In this document: positions 55,001-64,000 of the stretch, one piece after another
Layout: each line of letters begins with the position of its first letter
Numbering within the stretch: the stretch's first letter is position 1
NCBI RefSeq assembly: GCF_003675855.1
Contig: NZ_RCIH01000012.1
Location: forward strand, 21,395-85,394
DNA from: Halostella salina
Lineage (GTDB): Archaea; Halobacteriota; Halobacteria; Halobacteriales; Natronoarchaeaceae
Length of the DNA stretch: 64,000 bases
Direction of reading: 5' to 3'
Position numbers and translations under genes: made by a program
The notes under the pieces: model-generated
What the model was told of the DNA's origin: nothing
What the model saw: only the letters and a program-made list of their open reading frames with translations
Databases searched by the model: none

Positions 55001-58000
55001 TGCCAACGGGACGTACGTCTCCTACCCGTACCTGCAGGCTAACGCGCAGTCGCCGGAACCGGGCCTACAGTCGGTGTTCAGCGGTGGGAGCGGCACGGCT
55101 TCCAATCCCTACGAGATCACCGATTGGAACGGTCTCAATACAATACGAGAGGATCTGACGGCGAACTACACGCTGGCCAACGACCTCAACAAGTCGACCG
55201 ACGGCTACGACTCGGTGGCGAATGCGAGCGCGAACGGCGACAAGGGCTTCAAGCCTATCGGTGAGGATTCTGATGGCGACGAGTTCACGGGCACATTCAA
55301 TGGCAGCGGCCACACAATCTCGAATCTGTCTATCAACCGGAGTTCGGATTCAGTCGGGCTATTCGGTTACGTTGACGGTGGTGGGACTGTCGAGAACGTC
55401 GGCATTGAGGATGTCGACATCACCGGAAACAAGGATGTAGGCGGCCTCGTCGGGAACAACTTCGAGGGCAACGTTACCCAGTCGTACGTGACCGGCACCG
55501 TCTCCGGCGACGAAGATGTGGGTGGCCTCGTCGGATTCAATGCCAACAACGGCCATATCACCGAATCGTACGTGACCGCCGATGTTAACGGGAGCAGCCC
55601 GGGCGGCATCGTCGGATTCAGTTCCGGCAACGTCACCGAGTCGTACGCGACAGGCGACGTTGACGGGAGCACCTCGGGCGGCCTCGTGGGGTTTCATTAC
55701 GAAGGCAACGTTACCGACAGCTACTGGGACAGGGGAACCACGAATCAGTCCAATGCAATCGGTTCTGAACTTGGCACGAAATCGAATCTCGTGGGTTTCG
55801 GTGACGCGAGCGACCCCGACCCCGCACCAGAAATGCAGCGGTTTGCCCCGCTCGTCACTATGGATCAATTGTCCTTCGAGAGTCCCAAAACGTGGATCGT
55901 CACCGATGATTACCCGCGTCTCGCGTGGGAGTCGGTCGATGAACTCACCGTTGATTCGGTTGAGGCTCCCGACACGACCACCAGCGTCGGAGACGAGACC
56001 GACATCAACGTCACCGCGAACGAAGGCGGAACTACCGCCGGGGAGGGCGTTACCGTCAGGGTCCTCGAAAACGACAGCCTCGACGAGTTGCCCGAGGACA
56101 CCACCGCGGTCACCGACGAAAACGGCAACGCGACGTTCACCTTCAACGAGACGACCGCCGACGACTACGACCTCGAATTCGCGTGGGACGACGACACGGA
56201 CATCAACGACACCGCAACCGTGACCATTGAGACGGCCGATCCCGCCGCCGTCGACGTCGACGACGTGACCGAAACGGGTGGCGAGCAGGGTGAACTCACC
56301 GCAACCGTCACCGACGGGGACGGCAACGAACTCGCGGGCGAGGATGTCGACATAGCAGCGAACGACAGTCTCGGTGGACTCGCTGTTGGCGAGACCGTCA
56401 CTACCGACGCTGACGGCAACGCGACATTTGCCTTCGAGGACGCGACACTCGGCGCGTACGATGTCGACTTTGAGCTGTCGGAGGACGCGAGCGTGACGAC
56501 GACGGCGACCGTCACCCTCGACGCGGGCGACCCCTCGCGGCTCGATGGCGACGGGGGCGAGGGCGATCCCTACGAGATCACGGACGCCATCGAACTCCAG
56601 TCGATGGCCAACGACCGCGACGCACACTACGAACTTGCAAACGATATCGACGCCTCGGCGACCGACGAGTGGTACAACGAGAGTGATGATCCGAAGGGCT
56701 TCGCCCCGGTCGGTGTGGATTCCAGCACCGCGTTCACAGGCAGGTTCGACGGCGGCAACCACACGGTTTCGAACCTGTTCATCGACCGGAGTTCGACAAA
56801 TATCGGGCTGTTTGGGTACGTTGACGATGGACGTGTCGAACACGTCGGTGTTGAGAACGCCGACATCACCGGCTCCGATATTGGTTCAGATGTGGGCGGC
56901 CTCGTCGGGAGAACATCCGGTGGCAACATCACCGAGTCGTACGTGACCGGCGAAATCACCGGCGGCGACAAAGTGGGTGGTCTCGTCGGATTCAACAGCG
57001 GCGTCGACATCACCGAGTCGTACGCGACCGCCATTGTCAACGGCACCGGAGACTATGGTGCCGTGGGCGGTCTCGTCGGGTCCATGTATTCCGACAACAT
57101 CACCGAGTCGTACGCAACCGGCGATGTTACTGGCAGTAGCGATTCCAACGTGGGCGGTCTCGTCGGGACTATCAGTTTGAACGGCAACATCACCGAGTCG
57201 TACGCGACCGGCGATGTTACTGGCAGTAGCGATTCCAACGTGGGCGGTCTCGTTGGCAGCAAATCGAACAGCAACGTTACCGACAGCTACTGGGACAGGG
57301 GAACCACGAACCAGTCCGACGCAATCGGTTCTGGGAGTGGCACCGACCTCACTGGCTTCGGTGACACGAGTGATACCGTGCCCGCACCGGAAATGCAGGG
57401 CTCAGCTGCCGTCTCCGAGATGCACCGCCTCGCGTTCACGGAGACGTGGCACGCAACCGAGGGCTACCCCACGCTCGCTTGGGCCGCTACCGACCCCTAC
57501 TACGCGGTCAACACCACGTCGACCACCAGCCCGGTCACCGGAGGCGAGACGCTGGACGTGACCGCCAACGTCACCAACTGGGGAGCCGCTGGCAGCCAGT
57601 CGGTAACGCTGACCGACACCGGGTTCAGCAACAGCCAGCAGGACAGTACGTCGGTCACGCTCGACAGCGGCGCGTCCAACGACTCGGTCACGCTGTCGTG
57701 GGAGACGACCAGCGGCGTTGCTGGCAGCGGTGCGGTAACAGTTGCCACCGCAAACGCGAGCAATCGGACGACAGTGAGAGTCTCGTCTATCCCTGAGACG
57801 ATCTACGTCGACGAAGCCAGCACCACTAACAGCCCCGACGGCAGTCAGTCCGACCCGTACGAGACGATTCAGGCGGGTGTCGACAACGCCGATCCGGGCG
57901 ACACGGTCCTCGTCAAGTCCGGAACGTACGCGGAATCGGTGATAATCGACAAGTCGGTGAACCTCGAGGCACGCGGCGACGTTGTTCTCGACGGTTCGAC

Positions 58001-61000
58001 TGTCGACGACTTCGGCTTCGAAATCACGGGGATCGACGATGTCACCATCGACGGCTTCACCGTCGAGAACTACCTGGCTGGCGTCGAAGCCGGGGGCGTC
58101 TCGAATCTCGTGGTCAACGACACGACGATCAGGGGGAGCCTGAGTCAGGGTATCGCCTTTACCGACGTGTCCGACAGCCGCGTGGCGAACTCGACGATAT
58201 CGGACAACAATCTGGAAGGCATCCTGCTGGACGACAGCAACAGCAACGTTATCACACACAACCGGATCGAACACAACCTCCAGGATCTGACTGCTGCGGA
58301 GGGCAGACAGCGATACGCGGACGGCGAAAGCGAGACGAAAAACGACGTCATCATCGCCATCGACTCGTCCGGGTCAATGGCTAATCTTCGAAAAATGGAC
58401 GCCGCCAAGGCTGCCGGGAAAGCCGCCGTCGGCGTCTACGGTGACGACACCAACATCGGCGTCGTGTCGTTCAACGACACTAGCGCCACGGTGCAAGAAC
58501 CCTTGCAGTCGAAAGACGGCAACGCGGACGCACTGAACAGCACCATCGACCGATTTAACCCCAATGGAGGCACGCCGATGAAGGAGGCGATAGCGACGGC
58601 CGAAACCGAACTCAACGAGAACGGGCGTCCGGATGCGGAAAAGACGGTGATGCTGATCGGCGATGGCCAACCTAGGTATAAAAGTGGCACCTACGATGCG
58701 GCGGACGCTGCCAAGAAAGACAGTGAAATCCGCTTCGTCACGGTGGGTCTCGAAGTCGGAGAAGATTCCACCGCGGAGGAGGTGCTCAAGTACGTCGCCG
58801 GGACGACGCCGTACGATAGCAGTTCGTATGATTCGGTGCAGAACTTCATCGACGAGGTCGGCGGCGAGGGCGATTACATCAGGACCGACACGGAGAACGT
58901 GGTCGAGGACTACACTGGCTACGCCCAAGAGATCAACGCTGGCGACTTCGCCGGCATCCGACTGATTAACACGGACAGCAACAACAATCTGCTCTACGAC
59001 AACTACCTCAACAACACCAAAAACGTCGGTCTACAGTCGGCTGGTGACAACGACTGGGAAACAGCCAAGGAACCCGGAACGAACATCATCGGCCTCACCG
59101 ACCCCGACGGTACCGACGACACGATCAGCGGCAACTTCTACGCGTCGCCCACCGGGAACGGGCTCAGCCAGACTTGCACGGATGCCGACGACAGGGGGTT
59201 CTGTGACGACCCGGCCGATCACGGTGCGGGTAACGAGGATGCCAATCCGCTGACCAGACCGGTCGAATCCGTCGCTTCTGCAGACGAAGTGATCCGCCTC
59301 GGTGAGGAACTCAACTTCTCCGCCAGCAGGTCGACCGGCGCCAACAAATATGAGTGGGACTTCGGTGACGGGACCACGGACACCGGCGAAGAGGTAGATC
59401 ATAAATACACCGCACCGGGTACGTTCACCGTTACGCTGACGGCAACTGGCAAGTGGGGGTCGACCGACGAGGACACAATGACCGTCGAAGTATACGACGT
59501 GATCGCTCCGGCCGCCGAAGCCGGCAGCGACATCGACGCGGGAATCGGCGAAACGGTCACTTTCGACGGTTCGGCGTCGACGGACAACGACGAGATTCAG
59601 ACGTACGAGTGGGACTTCGACGATGACGGCACGTACGAGGAAACCGGGGAGACGCCATCGCACACCTTCGAAGACCCCGGCGAGTACGATGTCACGCTCA
59701 GGGTGACGGATGCCGCCGGGAACCGCGATACCGACACCGTGACGGTGTCTGTAGTCGACGTAACTTCCCCGGCCGCCGAAGCTGGCAGCGACACGGAGAC
59801 CGACGAGGGCGAATCGACACAGTTCGACGGGTCGGCCTCGACGGACAACGTCGGTATCGACAGCTACGAGTGGGACTTCGACGATGACGGCACCTACGAG
59901 GGGAGCGGAGCGACGCCAACACACACCTACAACGACCCGGGAACCTACATGGTGACACTTCGAGTAACCGACGGTAACGGTAACACCGATACTGATACGC
60001 GAGTGATAACAGTCGACGACACCGGCGGTGGGTCGGTCAACGTCGCTCCAGAAGCGACCAACGACACCTACACCGTCACACAGGATAGCACGCTGACCGT
60101 CGAGGCAACCGACGGCGTGCTCGCCAATGACACCGACCCGGACGACCCAGCGCATGACCTCGTCGCGGCCGTGCACGCCCGCCCGGACAACGGGACGCTC
60201 CACCTCGCTGCGAATGGCTCGTTCACCTACACGCCCGACGAGTCGTTTACCGGGAACGGTTCGTTCACCTACGAAGTGAGTGACGGCGACGGCGGCCACG
60301 ACACGGCGACTGTCACGATTGATGTGACACCGACACCGCCGCGAGTGTCCGACCCGATAGTCGTTGAGAACGAATCGGCGATTCGCCAGCGACTGTCAAT
60401 CCCGGCGAATACAACCCTGACTGTAGTCGAACGAGTGACTATTGCCGACCACGGGACTGGCCCGATGACGGCGAACTTCACCGCGAACAGCACACTCAGT
60501 TCGGTACAGTTCACGACCAACACGAGCGGGAACCTCTCCGTCATCGAGTACGCCGAACCGCCGTCACTCTATGACGACGTACCGGGATCGATGATTGCTC
60601 CGTGGCGAATGGCTGGTTCGTCCGCTTTCGAGAATTCGACTGGAACTGTCCACGTACGCGTCTCGCAGTCGGAACTGCAGACTGTCGACGCTGACGTTTC
60701 GAACCTCCGTATTACCAGCCGAGTCGACGGAGGGTGGGAGCTGCTGAACACGGCCGTTATCTCCCAGGACAACGAATCAGTGCGACTGGCAGCCACAACT
60801 GATCGCCTCTCATCGTTCGCCGTTACTGGTGTCGGCACACCGGACGCTGTCCTGTCTGTAAACTCGACAACGATCTCTCCCGGGGGCGAACTGACGCTCG
60901 ACGCAAGCAACTCCACGGCGCCATACGGTGAGATCGTCAGCTACGAGTGGTCCGTCGGCGAGCAGACGCTCTCCGGCGAGACGGCAACGCTGACGCCCGA

Positions 61001-61283
61001 AGCGGCTGGTGAGTACACTGTCGAGTTGACAGTTACGACCGACGCCGGGCGGACGGCGACAGCGACAACGACACTCGTCGTCGAAAACGAGACGAGAAGT
61101 GAAACGAGTCCCGACGACACGAGGGACAACTCGACGCAGACGGACCCGTCGACGCCACCGACAGACGACACAGCGACCCAACCAGAGACGACGACCAGGA
61201 GTTCTGGTCCCGGTATCTGGCTCATTGTGGCGCTCGTCACGCTGGCTGGGGTCGCGCTCCTCGCCATCCGAAAGTTCCAGTAA
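52062..61283 (+). CDS. Giant GLUG/vWA/PKD surface protein (module 2)
   Basis: The ~3073-aa exported protein starts at ATG 52062 with a signal peptide (RGLLVVLLTVGLVFGGMAVL, cleavage near VAAQE). Order: GLUG repeats (about 40-293), CARDB-like repeats (about 310-512), GLUG blocks (about 513-946 and 1006-1233), Ig-like repeats (about 1290-1490), GLUG block (about 1493-1756), CARDB (about 1810-1909), beta-helix (about 1910-2073) with an inserted vWA domain (about 2090-2257; MIDAS DSSGS near 2101, NPNGGTPM, LIGDGQP), the rest of the helix, three PKD repeats (about 2400-2653; YEWDFGDG and similar), cadherin-like repeat, a PGF-pre-PGF-like region, a PKD-like repeat, a Thr/Asp linker and C-terminal SSGPGIWLIVALVTLAGVAL then RKFQ. 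It is probably an adhesin. A start at 51627 would have no signal peptide and overlaps IS debris. Confidence 0.92.
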   Translation: MTTRWRRHRGLLVVLLTVGLVFGGMAVLPGSVAAQEQFADGNGSDTDPYEIANWTHLDNVRDDLSANYTLVNDLDESTDGYDEVANSTANGGNGFDPIGDANTVFSGTFDGDNHTISNLSIDRNTNNGQTPVGLFGSVISATIENVGVENVDIDSTGDDASGGLAGFVQGGTIRETYVTGSVVGEGIDGGLVGYHALGTIHESYATASVDGSSDVGGLVGRSGSGSTIRESYATGSVSGSSDIGGLVGDGSGTVEDSYWDTESTGQSNGGGGTGLTTAEITGANATDTMAGFAFTDTWHATASYPDLAWQDTDPFYGVTIEDTNTPVSEGETLTVIANVTNWAADGSPQSITLTDTGFSTEQQDSESVSLTSGENTTVQLDWDTSADDTGSGDLTVASENDTDTESVTFEESAFFEVNITDTNDPVIEDETLAVTANVTNTGDAEATQTINLTDTGFTNSEQDSVDVTLDGGESNDSVALTWETTTGDADTGDITVASENNTDTESVTIEERFAAGDGSDGNPYEITNWDQFDNVRNDLSANFTLGADLDESTDGYDDVASASANGGKGFDPIGQSDAFTGAFDGNGNEISGLTINRTSTDSVGLFSDVGTDAIVANLTVRNADVTGQNNVGILAGEHRATRTIENVTVEGTANGTDNVGGLVGSNTGKITSSSSVGTVNGTDNVGGLVGENRGTVIDSYATVGIDGSEKVGGLVGFNNNGDIEKSYATGTVNGSNLVGGLVGRTSAGNITGSYATGDVNGQSKVGGLTGSNFLASDITDSYATGDVNGSNFVGGLVGENDISTVTNSNATGDLNASNNVGGLVGTNDGATVNQSYATGAVNGSSEVGGLIGQNTDREQLFVSPNYSATVSNTYATGPVTGSGTAIGGLVGNNTVANSAETVVNKSYAIGEVDAEGATNVGGLVGANSGGATVEDAYWNTETTTLSSSTGSPDANGLTTSQLKGNESLTGFDFGSTWAVVANGTYVSYPYLQANAQSPEPGLQSVFSGGSGTASNPYEITDWNGLNTIREDLTANYTLANDLNKSTDGYDSVANASANGDKGFKPIGEDSDGDEFTGTFNGSGHTISNLSINRSSDSVGLFGYVDGGGTVENVGIEDVDITGNKDVGGLVGNNFEGNVTQSYVTGTVSGDEDVGGLVGFNANNGHITESYVTADVNGSSPGGIVGFSSGNVTESYATGDVDGSTSGGLVGFHYEGNVTDSYWDRGTTNQSNAIGSELGTKSNLVGFGDASDPDPAPEMQRFAPLVTMDQLSFESPKTWIVTDDYPRLAWESVDELTVDSVEAPDTTTSVGDETDINVTANEGGTTAGEGVTVRVLENDSLDELPEDTTAVTDENGNATFTFNETTADDYDLEFAWDDDTDINDTATVTIETADPAAVDVDDVTETGGEQGELTATVTDGDGNELAGEDVDIAANDSLGGLAVGETVTTDADGNATFAFEDATLGAYDVDFELSEDASVTTTATVTLDAGDPSRLDGDGGEGDPYEITDAIELQSMANDRDAHYELANDIDASATDEWYNESDDPKGFAPVGVDSSTAFTGRFDGGNHTVSNLFIDRSSTNIGLFGYVDDGRVEHVGVENADITGSDIGSDVGGLVGRTSGGNITESYVTGEITGGDKVGGLVGFNSGVDITESYATAIVNGTGDYGAVGGLVGSMYSDNITESYATGDVTGSSDSNVGGLVGTISLNGNITESYATGDVTGSSDSNVGGLVGSKSNSNVTDSYWDRGTTNQSDAIGSGSGTDLTGFGDTSDTVPAPEMQGSAAVSEMHRLAFTETWHATEGYPTLAWAATDPYYAVNTTSTTSPVTGGETLDVTANVTNWGAAGSQSVTLTDTGFSNSQQDSTSVTLDSGASNDSVTLSWETTSGVAGSGAVTVATANASNRTTVRVSSIPETIYVDEASTTNSPDGSQSDPYETIQAGVDNADPGDTVLVKSGTYAESVIIDKSVNLEARGDVVLDGSTVDDFGFEITGIDDVTIDGFTVENYLAGVEAGGVSNLVVNDTTIRGSLSQGIAFTDVSDSRVANSTISDNNLEGILLDDSNSNVITHNRIEHNLQDLTAAEGRQRYADGESETKNDVIIAIDSSGSMANLRKMDAAKAAGKAAVGVYGDDTNIGVVSFNDTSATVQEPLQSKDGNADALNSTIDRFNPNGGTPMKEAIATAETELNENGRPDAEKTVMLIGDGQPRYKSGTYDAADAAKKDSEIRFVTVGLEVGEDSTAEEVLKYVAGTTPYDSSSYDSVQNFIDEVGGEGDYIRTDTENVVEDYTGYAQEINAGDFAGIRLINTDSNNNLLYDNYLNNTKNVGLQSAGDNDWETAKEPGTNIIGLTDPDGTDDTISGNFYASPTGNGLSQTCTDADDRGFCDDPADHGAGNEDANPLTRPVESVASADEVIRLGEELNFSASRSTGANKYEWDFGDGTTDTGEEVDHKYTAPGTFTVTLTATGKWGSTDEDTMTVEVYDVIAPAAEAGSDIDAGIGETVTFDGSASTDNDEIQTYEWDFDDDGTYEETGETPSHTFEDPGEYDVTLRVTDAAGNRDTDTVTVSVVDVTSPAAEAGSDTETDEGESTQFDGSASTDNVGIDSYEWDFDDDGTYEGSGATPTHTYNDPGTYMVTLRVTDGNGNTDTDTRVITVDDTGGGSVNVAPEATNDTYTVTQDSTLTVEATDGVLANDTDPDDPAHDLVAAVHARPDNGTLHLAANGSFTYTPDESFTGNGSFTYEVSDGDGGHDTATVTIDVTPTPPRVSDPIVVENESAIRQRLSIPANTTLTVVERVTIADHGTGPMTANFTANSTLSSVQFTTNTSGNLSVIEYAEPPSLYDDVPGSMIAPWRMAGSSAFENSTGTVHVRVSQSELQTVDADVSNLRITSRVDGGWELLNTAVISQDNESVRLAATTDRLSSFAVTGVGTPDAVLSVNSTTISPGGELTLDASNSTAPYGEIVSYEWSVGEQTLSGETATLTPEAAGEYTVELTVTTDAGRTATATTTLVVENETRSETSPDDTRDNSTQTDPSTPPTDDTATQPETTTRSSGPGIWLIVALVTLAGVALLAIRKFQ
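57091..57260 (+). repeat. 90-bp duplicated GLUG unit
   Basis: Two consecutive 30-aa GLUG units (NITESYATGDVTGSSDSNVG) share about 47 identical bases (57117-57163 and 57207-57253). The period is 90 bp. This indicates recent duplication within the repeat block. A related segment, VTDSYWDRGTTNQS, occurs at 55710 and 57278. Confidence 0.75.
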
Positions 61284-61355
61284 CCGGAGCTATCGCTGTC
61301 TTCGTCTGTCCACGATTGGGAACCGCATTCGTGCGAAGTTACCCTCTCTGCTACG

Positions 61356-63102
61356 ATGGTCTCTCCCTCGATACACACTGACGACGCCCCAGCGCTTGCA
61401 GAACCAATTGTAAACCACGCGACAAAGCTCTGTGAGACAACTGATCATCTCTGGCGAGTCATCGCAAAGTGTCGATCCCGACAGCCGGGCTCACTGACCG
61501 CCGTCAACAGCACAAGGTCACATATGGCACCGAGGTGATAGCTCGGATCTATCTCTACCAGCAGATATACGGCCACACACAGAGTGAAGCCGCAACTCGT
61601 CTGAGAAACCGCCCGGTACTACTGAAAGATCTGGGTGTGAGCAAAGCATCGACTCAACAGAATCTCTCCTACGCCTACGAGCAGCTCAGCAGCCAGACAA
61701 TGGCGATTCTTGATGCCGCAGCTACTGGGATCGCACAGGAAGCAGTCAACCAGGGCATTATCATGGAAGCACGGGTTCCCATCCTCCCCAATAAGGACGA
61801 TCATATTGACGAGGGGGACGAACTCATAGTCGCACGCGAACACGTCCGCGAACAGGGCGGCAAGCTCGTCGAACTTGCTCGTCGGCACGCGTTCAGCGAG
61901 TTCAATTCTCACCGAGCTGATAACAGACTCTACGAGGATGAAGACATTCTAGATCTCTTTTCCACTGCGTGCCTCACACAGGGTAGCGCCCACACTGAGG
62001 GTGAAGCCGGGTGGTTCCTTGACGAGAAGGACATCTGCGACGACTCGACGTTTCTCCGAGTAATCAAGCAGTTCGCGATGCCAGCTGACAATGACCTTCC
62101 AAAGCCGCTCCAAGAGTACAGCATTGAGGATGTCGTCGCGTTCACCGAAGAGTTTCGAACAGTCCTCATGGATGCCTTCGATTCGGCGACGGAGAATGTC
62201 CTTCAGACGATCCGGCACGAGAACCCGTTCGACGACCAGCACACTGTCGCCGCGATCGACTTCACACACGTCCCGTACCACGTCTGGCCGTGGATCGACA
62301 AAGAAGAGCAGATTCCGGAAGCAGACTATCCGCCGATGGTCAGCGGGTACAAGAACGATGGCGAGCTCAAGTATGGATACGTATTTGCGACGATCACTAT
62401 TGTCGGCAATCACGTCCCGATCATTCTGGGAATCGAACCGGTCAAAGAACACTCCGAGTGGGAACCCGACGACACACCGTCTGATTCGAAAGCCGACGTG
62501 GTGGCCCGTCTGCTAGACAGAGCGCAGCAGTATGTCAGTCTCGACGAAGTGCTCCTCGACCGTGGATTCTACAGCGACGATGTCTACGCCGAGACTCACG
62601 ATCGAGACCTCTTGTACACCGCGCCAGTCCCAAAGTACGAAGACGACTACAAGGCGATCAAGCAGATTGAGAGCAAGGAGAACGTCGACGCTGCGGTCAA
62701 GCACGGCGTGCCGCTGGCTATTGACAAAGGAGTGCATCACACAGCTGAGTTTCTATATGTCCCGGCGACTGCTGACGATGCGGACGGAAAATACGCTGTG
62801 TTCGTGACGAATCGTGACCGCGTCGAACCTGACGAGATCCGGCATGTCACGAACAGCTCAGTCGGCGCTGGGACATCGAGAACCAGTACAAGTCGCTGAA
62901 AGCCTTCCTGCCGAAGACATCCTCAAAAGACTACCGGGTTCGGCTGTTTAACTTCACCTTCGCAGCATTACTGTACAATCTCTGGCGACTAACTGATTTT
63001 CTGGTGAAGGCAGGGTTGGATCGTGAGATGCGCTCACTCCCCGTCGTGACTGCCAAGACGTTCGTCAGAGCGGTTGGCCGGTTTCTTCGTGAGGTCGACT
63101 AG
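61356..63102 (+). pseudogene. DDE transposase with two frameshifts (IS4-like)
   Basis: The 5' frame from ATG 61356 (MVSPSIHTDDAPALAEPIVN) breaks near 61470-61530. The main frame to about 62860 holds a catalytic Asp in VAAIDFTHVPYHV and a second in LLDRGFYSDDVY. A last frame reads SRRWDIENQYKSLKAF, with the Y/R-E-K signature of IS4-type transposases, and ends at TAG 63100-63102. The full protein would be ~570 aa. Exact IS family and ends are not resolved; no inverted repeats were found. Confidence 0.72.
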
Positions 63103-63173
63103 AGACTGAATCGACGCTAAGATTTCCCGTGATGAGCCGCAGCACTCGAATTTGTGGCCAAATAAACGGGGTA

Positions 63174-63862
63174 GTGTTCAGATTAGCTGATTCCATGCGA
63201 AGGTGAACGATTTGAGCCAGTCGTCAGCCGTGTCTGCGTCGGCGTTGCTGAAACAGTTTGAAAACGAAGAGGTTCGTTGTTTTACTTCACGAAAGATACG
63301 TTCGACGCTGTTCCGATTTCCATGTTTTTCGTATCTGAAATCGAGGCCGTGTCGTGAACAGGCGTCTTTCAGCGAAAGTGAGCCATCAATGAGAAACACG
63401 GCGTCGTCAACGTCGTGTTTCTCACGGAGCTCCGTGAAGAACGAGTGAGCGATCACCTTGTTTGTGGTTGGTTCAAGCTGTGTATGCAGCAGTTCGTTAG
63501 TGTCGGGATCGACCGCGGCATACAGCCAGTATTGCTCGTCATTGAGTCGGATCACGGTCTCGTCAACCGCGACGTGATCCGGGCTGTGTCCATCTTCGGG
63601 CTGTAGATCGGCTTTGTGAACCCAGTTATGTACGGTGGAACGTGCCCGTTCGACACCGAATACCTCAAGAATAGAAACAGTATTCGAGAGCGATAATCCA
63701 GCGAGATGCAGCTGAATACTGAGCTTCATCAGCAGGCGCGGTGTCGCTTCTCGTTCAACAAACTCTAAGTCGATCTGGTCGATACTACCGCCGAGGCGGG
63801 CGTTTTCCGGCATGGACACCTGAAAACCGTCCCGCCTCACCTTTCAAACCTTATCTGAACAC
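63174..63862 (-). mobile_element. IS6-family insertion sequence
   Basis: The 689-bp element has terminal inverted repeats GTGTTCAGAT (63174) and ATCTGAACAC (ending 63862) around one transposase gene. Size fits short haloarchaeal IS6-family elements. Flanking 8-bp sequences do not match, so no target duplication is seen. Confidence 0.85.
63178..63840 (-). CDS. IS6-family transposase
   Basis: The 220-aa protein has the DDE core of IS6 transposases: VAVDETVIRLNDEQYWLYAA (first Asp near residue 97), VFLIDGSLSL (second Asp) and NSVERIFREVKQR (Glu). An N-terminal helix region (STVHNWVHKADL) precedes it. The frame is intact from MRRDGFQVSM to the TGA lying in the terminal repeat. The element moves by replicative transposition in other members of the family. 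Confidence 0.92.
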   Translation of the reverse strand: MRRDGFQVSMPENARLGGSIDQIDLEFVEREATPRLLMKLSIQLHLAGLSLSNTVSILEVFGVERARSTVHNWVHKADLQPEDGHSPDHVAVDETVIRLNDEQYWLYAAVDPDTNELLHTQLEPTTNKVIAHSFFTELREKHDVDDAVFLIDGSLSLKDACSRHGLDFRYEKHGNRNSVERIFREVKQRTSSFSNCFSNADADTADDWLKSFTFAWNQLI

Positions 63863-63878
63863 CGCCTGGCACTCGGTA

Positions 63879-64000
63879 GTGTTCAGATAAGCTGATTCCA
63901 TGCGAAGCTGAACGCTCTGAGCCAGTTGTTGGCGGTGTCTGCGTCGGCGTTGCTGAAACAGTTTGAGAACGAAGAGGTTCGTCGTTTTACTTCACGAAAG
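63879..64000 (-). mobile_element. Second IS6-family copy, cut by the window end
   Basis: Starts GTGTTCAGATAAGCTGATTC 16 bp after the first copy and repeats the first ~120 bp of that element with a handful of differences, in the same orientation. It encodes the C-terminal end of a second transposase (NQL..., CFSNADADTANNWLRAF). The rest lies beyond the window. Confidence 0.85.

Noticed and set aside
59031..60299. Minus-strand 422-codon frame in giant gene 2
   Set aside because: Antisense shadow over the PKD repeats.

Overview
The window comes from an extremely halophilic archaeon (class Halobacteria). Evidence: high GC with C/G-rich third codon positions, strongly acidic proteins, TATA boxes lying close to start codons (leaderless genes), bacterio-opsin-activator (HTH_10) regulators, a PGF-CTERM surface protein and haloarchaeal insertion sequences. 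The genus cannot be fixed from sequence alone. No rRNA or tRNA gene was found.

Layout. (1) 1-14.9 kb: a complete type I-D CRISPR-Cas locus. Genes cas6-cas10d(csc3)-csc2-csc1-cas3'-cas4-cas1-cas2 form one tightly overlapping operon, with the regulator csa3 divergent from it. The operon sits between two 37-bp-repeat arrays (45 and 26 repeats). The arrays point away from the operon and share a related leader. (2) 15.0-15.4 kb: a small decaying array with an unrelated, I-B-like repeat. (3) 15.6-31 kb: accessory region with two IS200/IS605-group elements, several broken genes, an ABC transporter, a zinc-ribbon regulator, an M23-like membrane protein, a membrane-anchored Mrr-type nuclease and a hydrolase. 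(4) 32.7-44 kb and 47.9-61.3 kb: two copies of one gene module, each with a receiver/GAF/HTH_10 regulator on the minus strand, a divergent histidine kinase, then a giant exported surface protein (about 2418 and 3073 aa). (5) 44-47.5 kb, between the modules: transposon debris, a stop-interrupted membrane gene, a twice-frameshifted tyrosine recombinase and two small genes typical of integrative elements. (6) 61.3-64 kb: a frameshifted DDE transposase and two adjacent IS6-family elements, the last cut by the window edge.

How the genes may work together. The CRISPR locus has all parts for adaptation (Cas1, Cas2, Cas4), crRNA processing (Cas6), target binding (Csc1, Csc2, Cas10d) and destruction (Cas3' helicase plus the HD domain in Cas10d). 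The most unusual signal is in the surface-protein modules. A 20-bp element resembling TAYGCWGGT plus five bases plus GTTTAT precedes both regulator genes and both giant-gene transcription units. In all four cases an ATG follows 25-26 nt after it. At three of the four sites that ATG opens a short reading frame (28, 77 or 119 codons) whose stop overlaps the next gene's start by 4 nt. This suggests an autoregulated sensor-regulator-surface-protein regulon using leaderless, translationally coupled transcripts.
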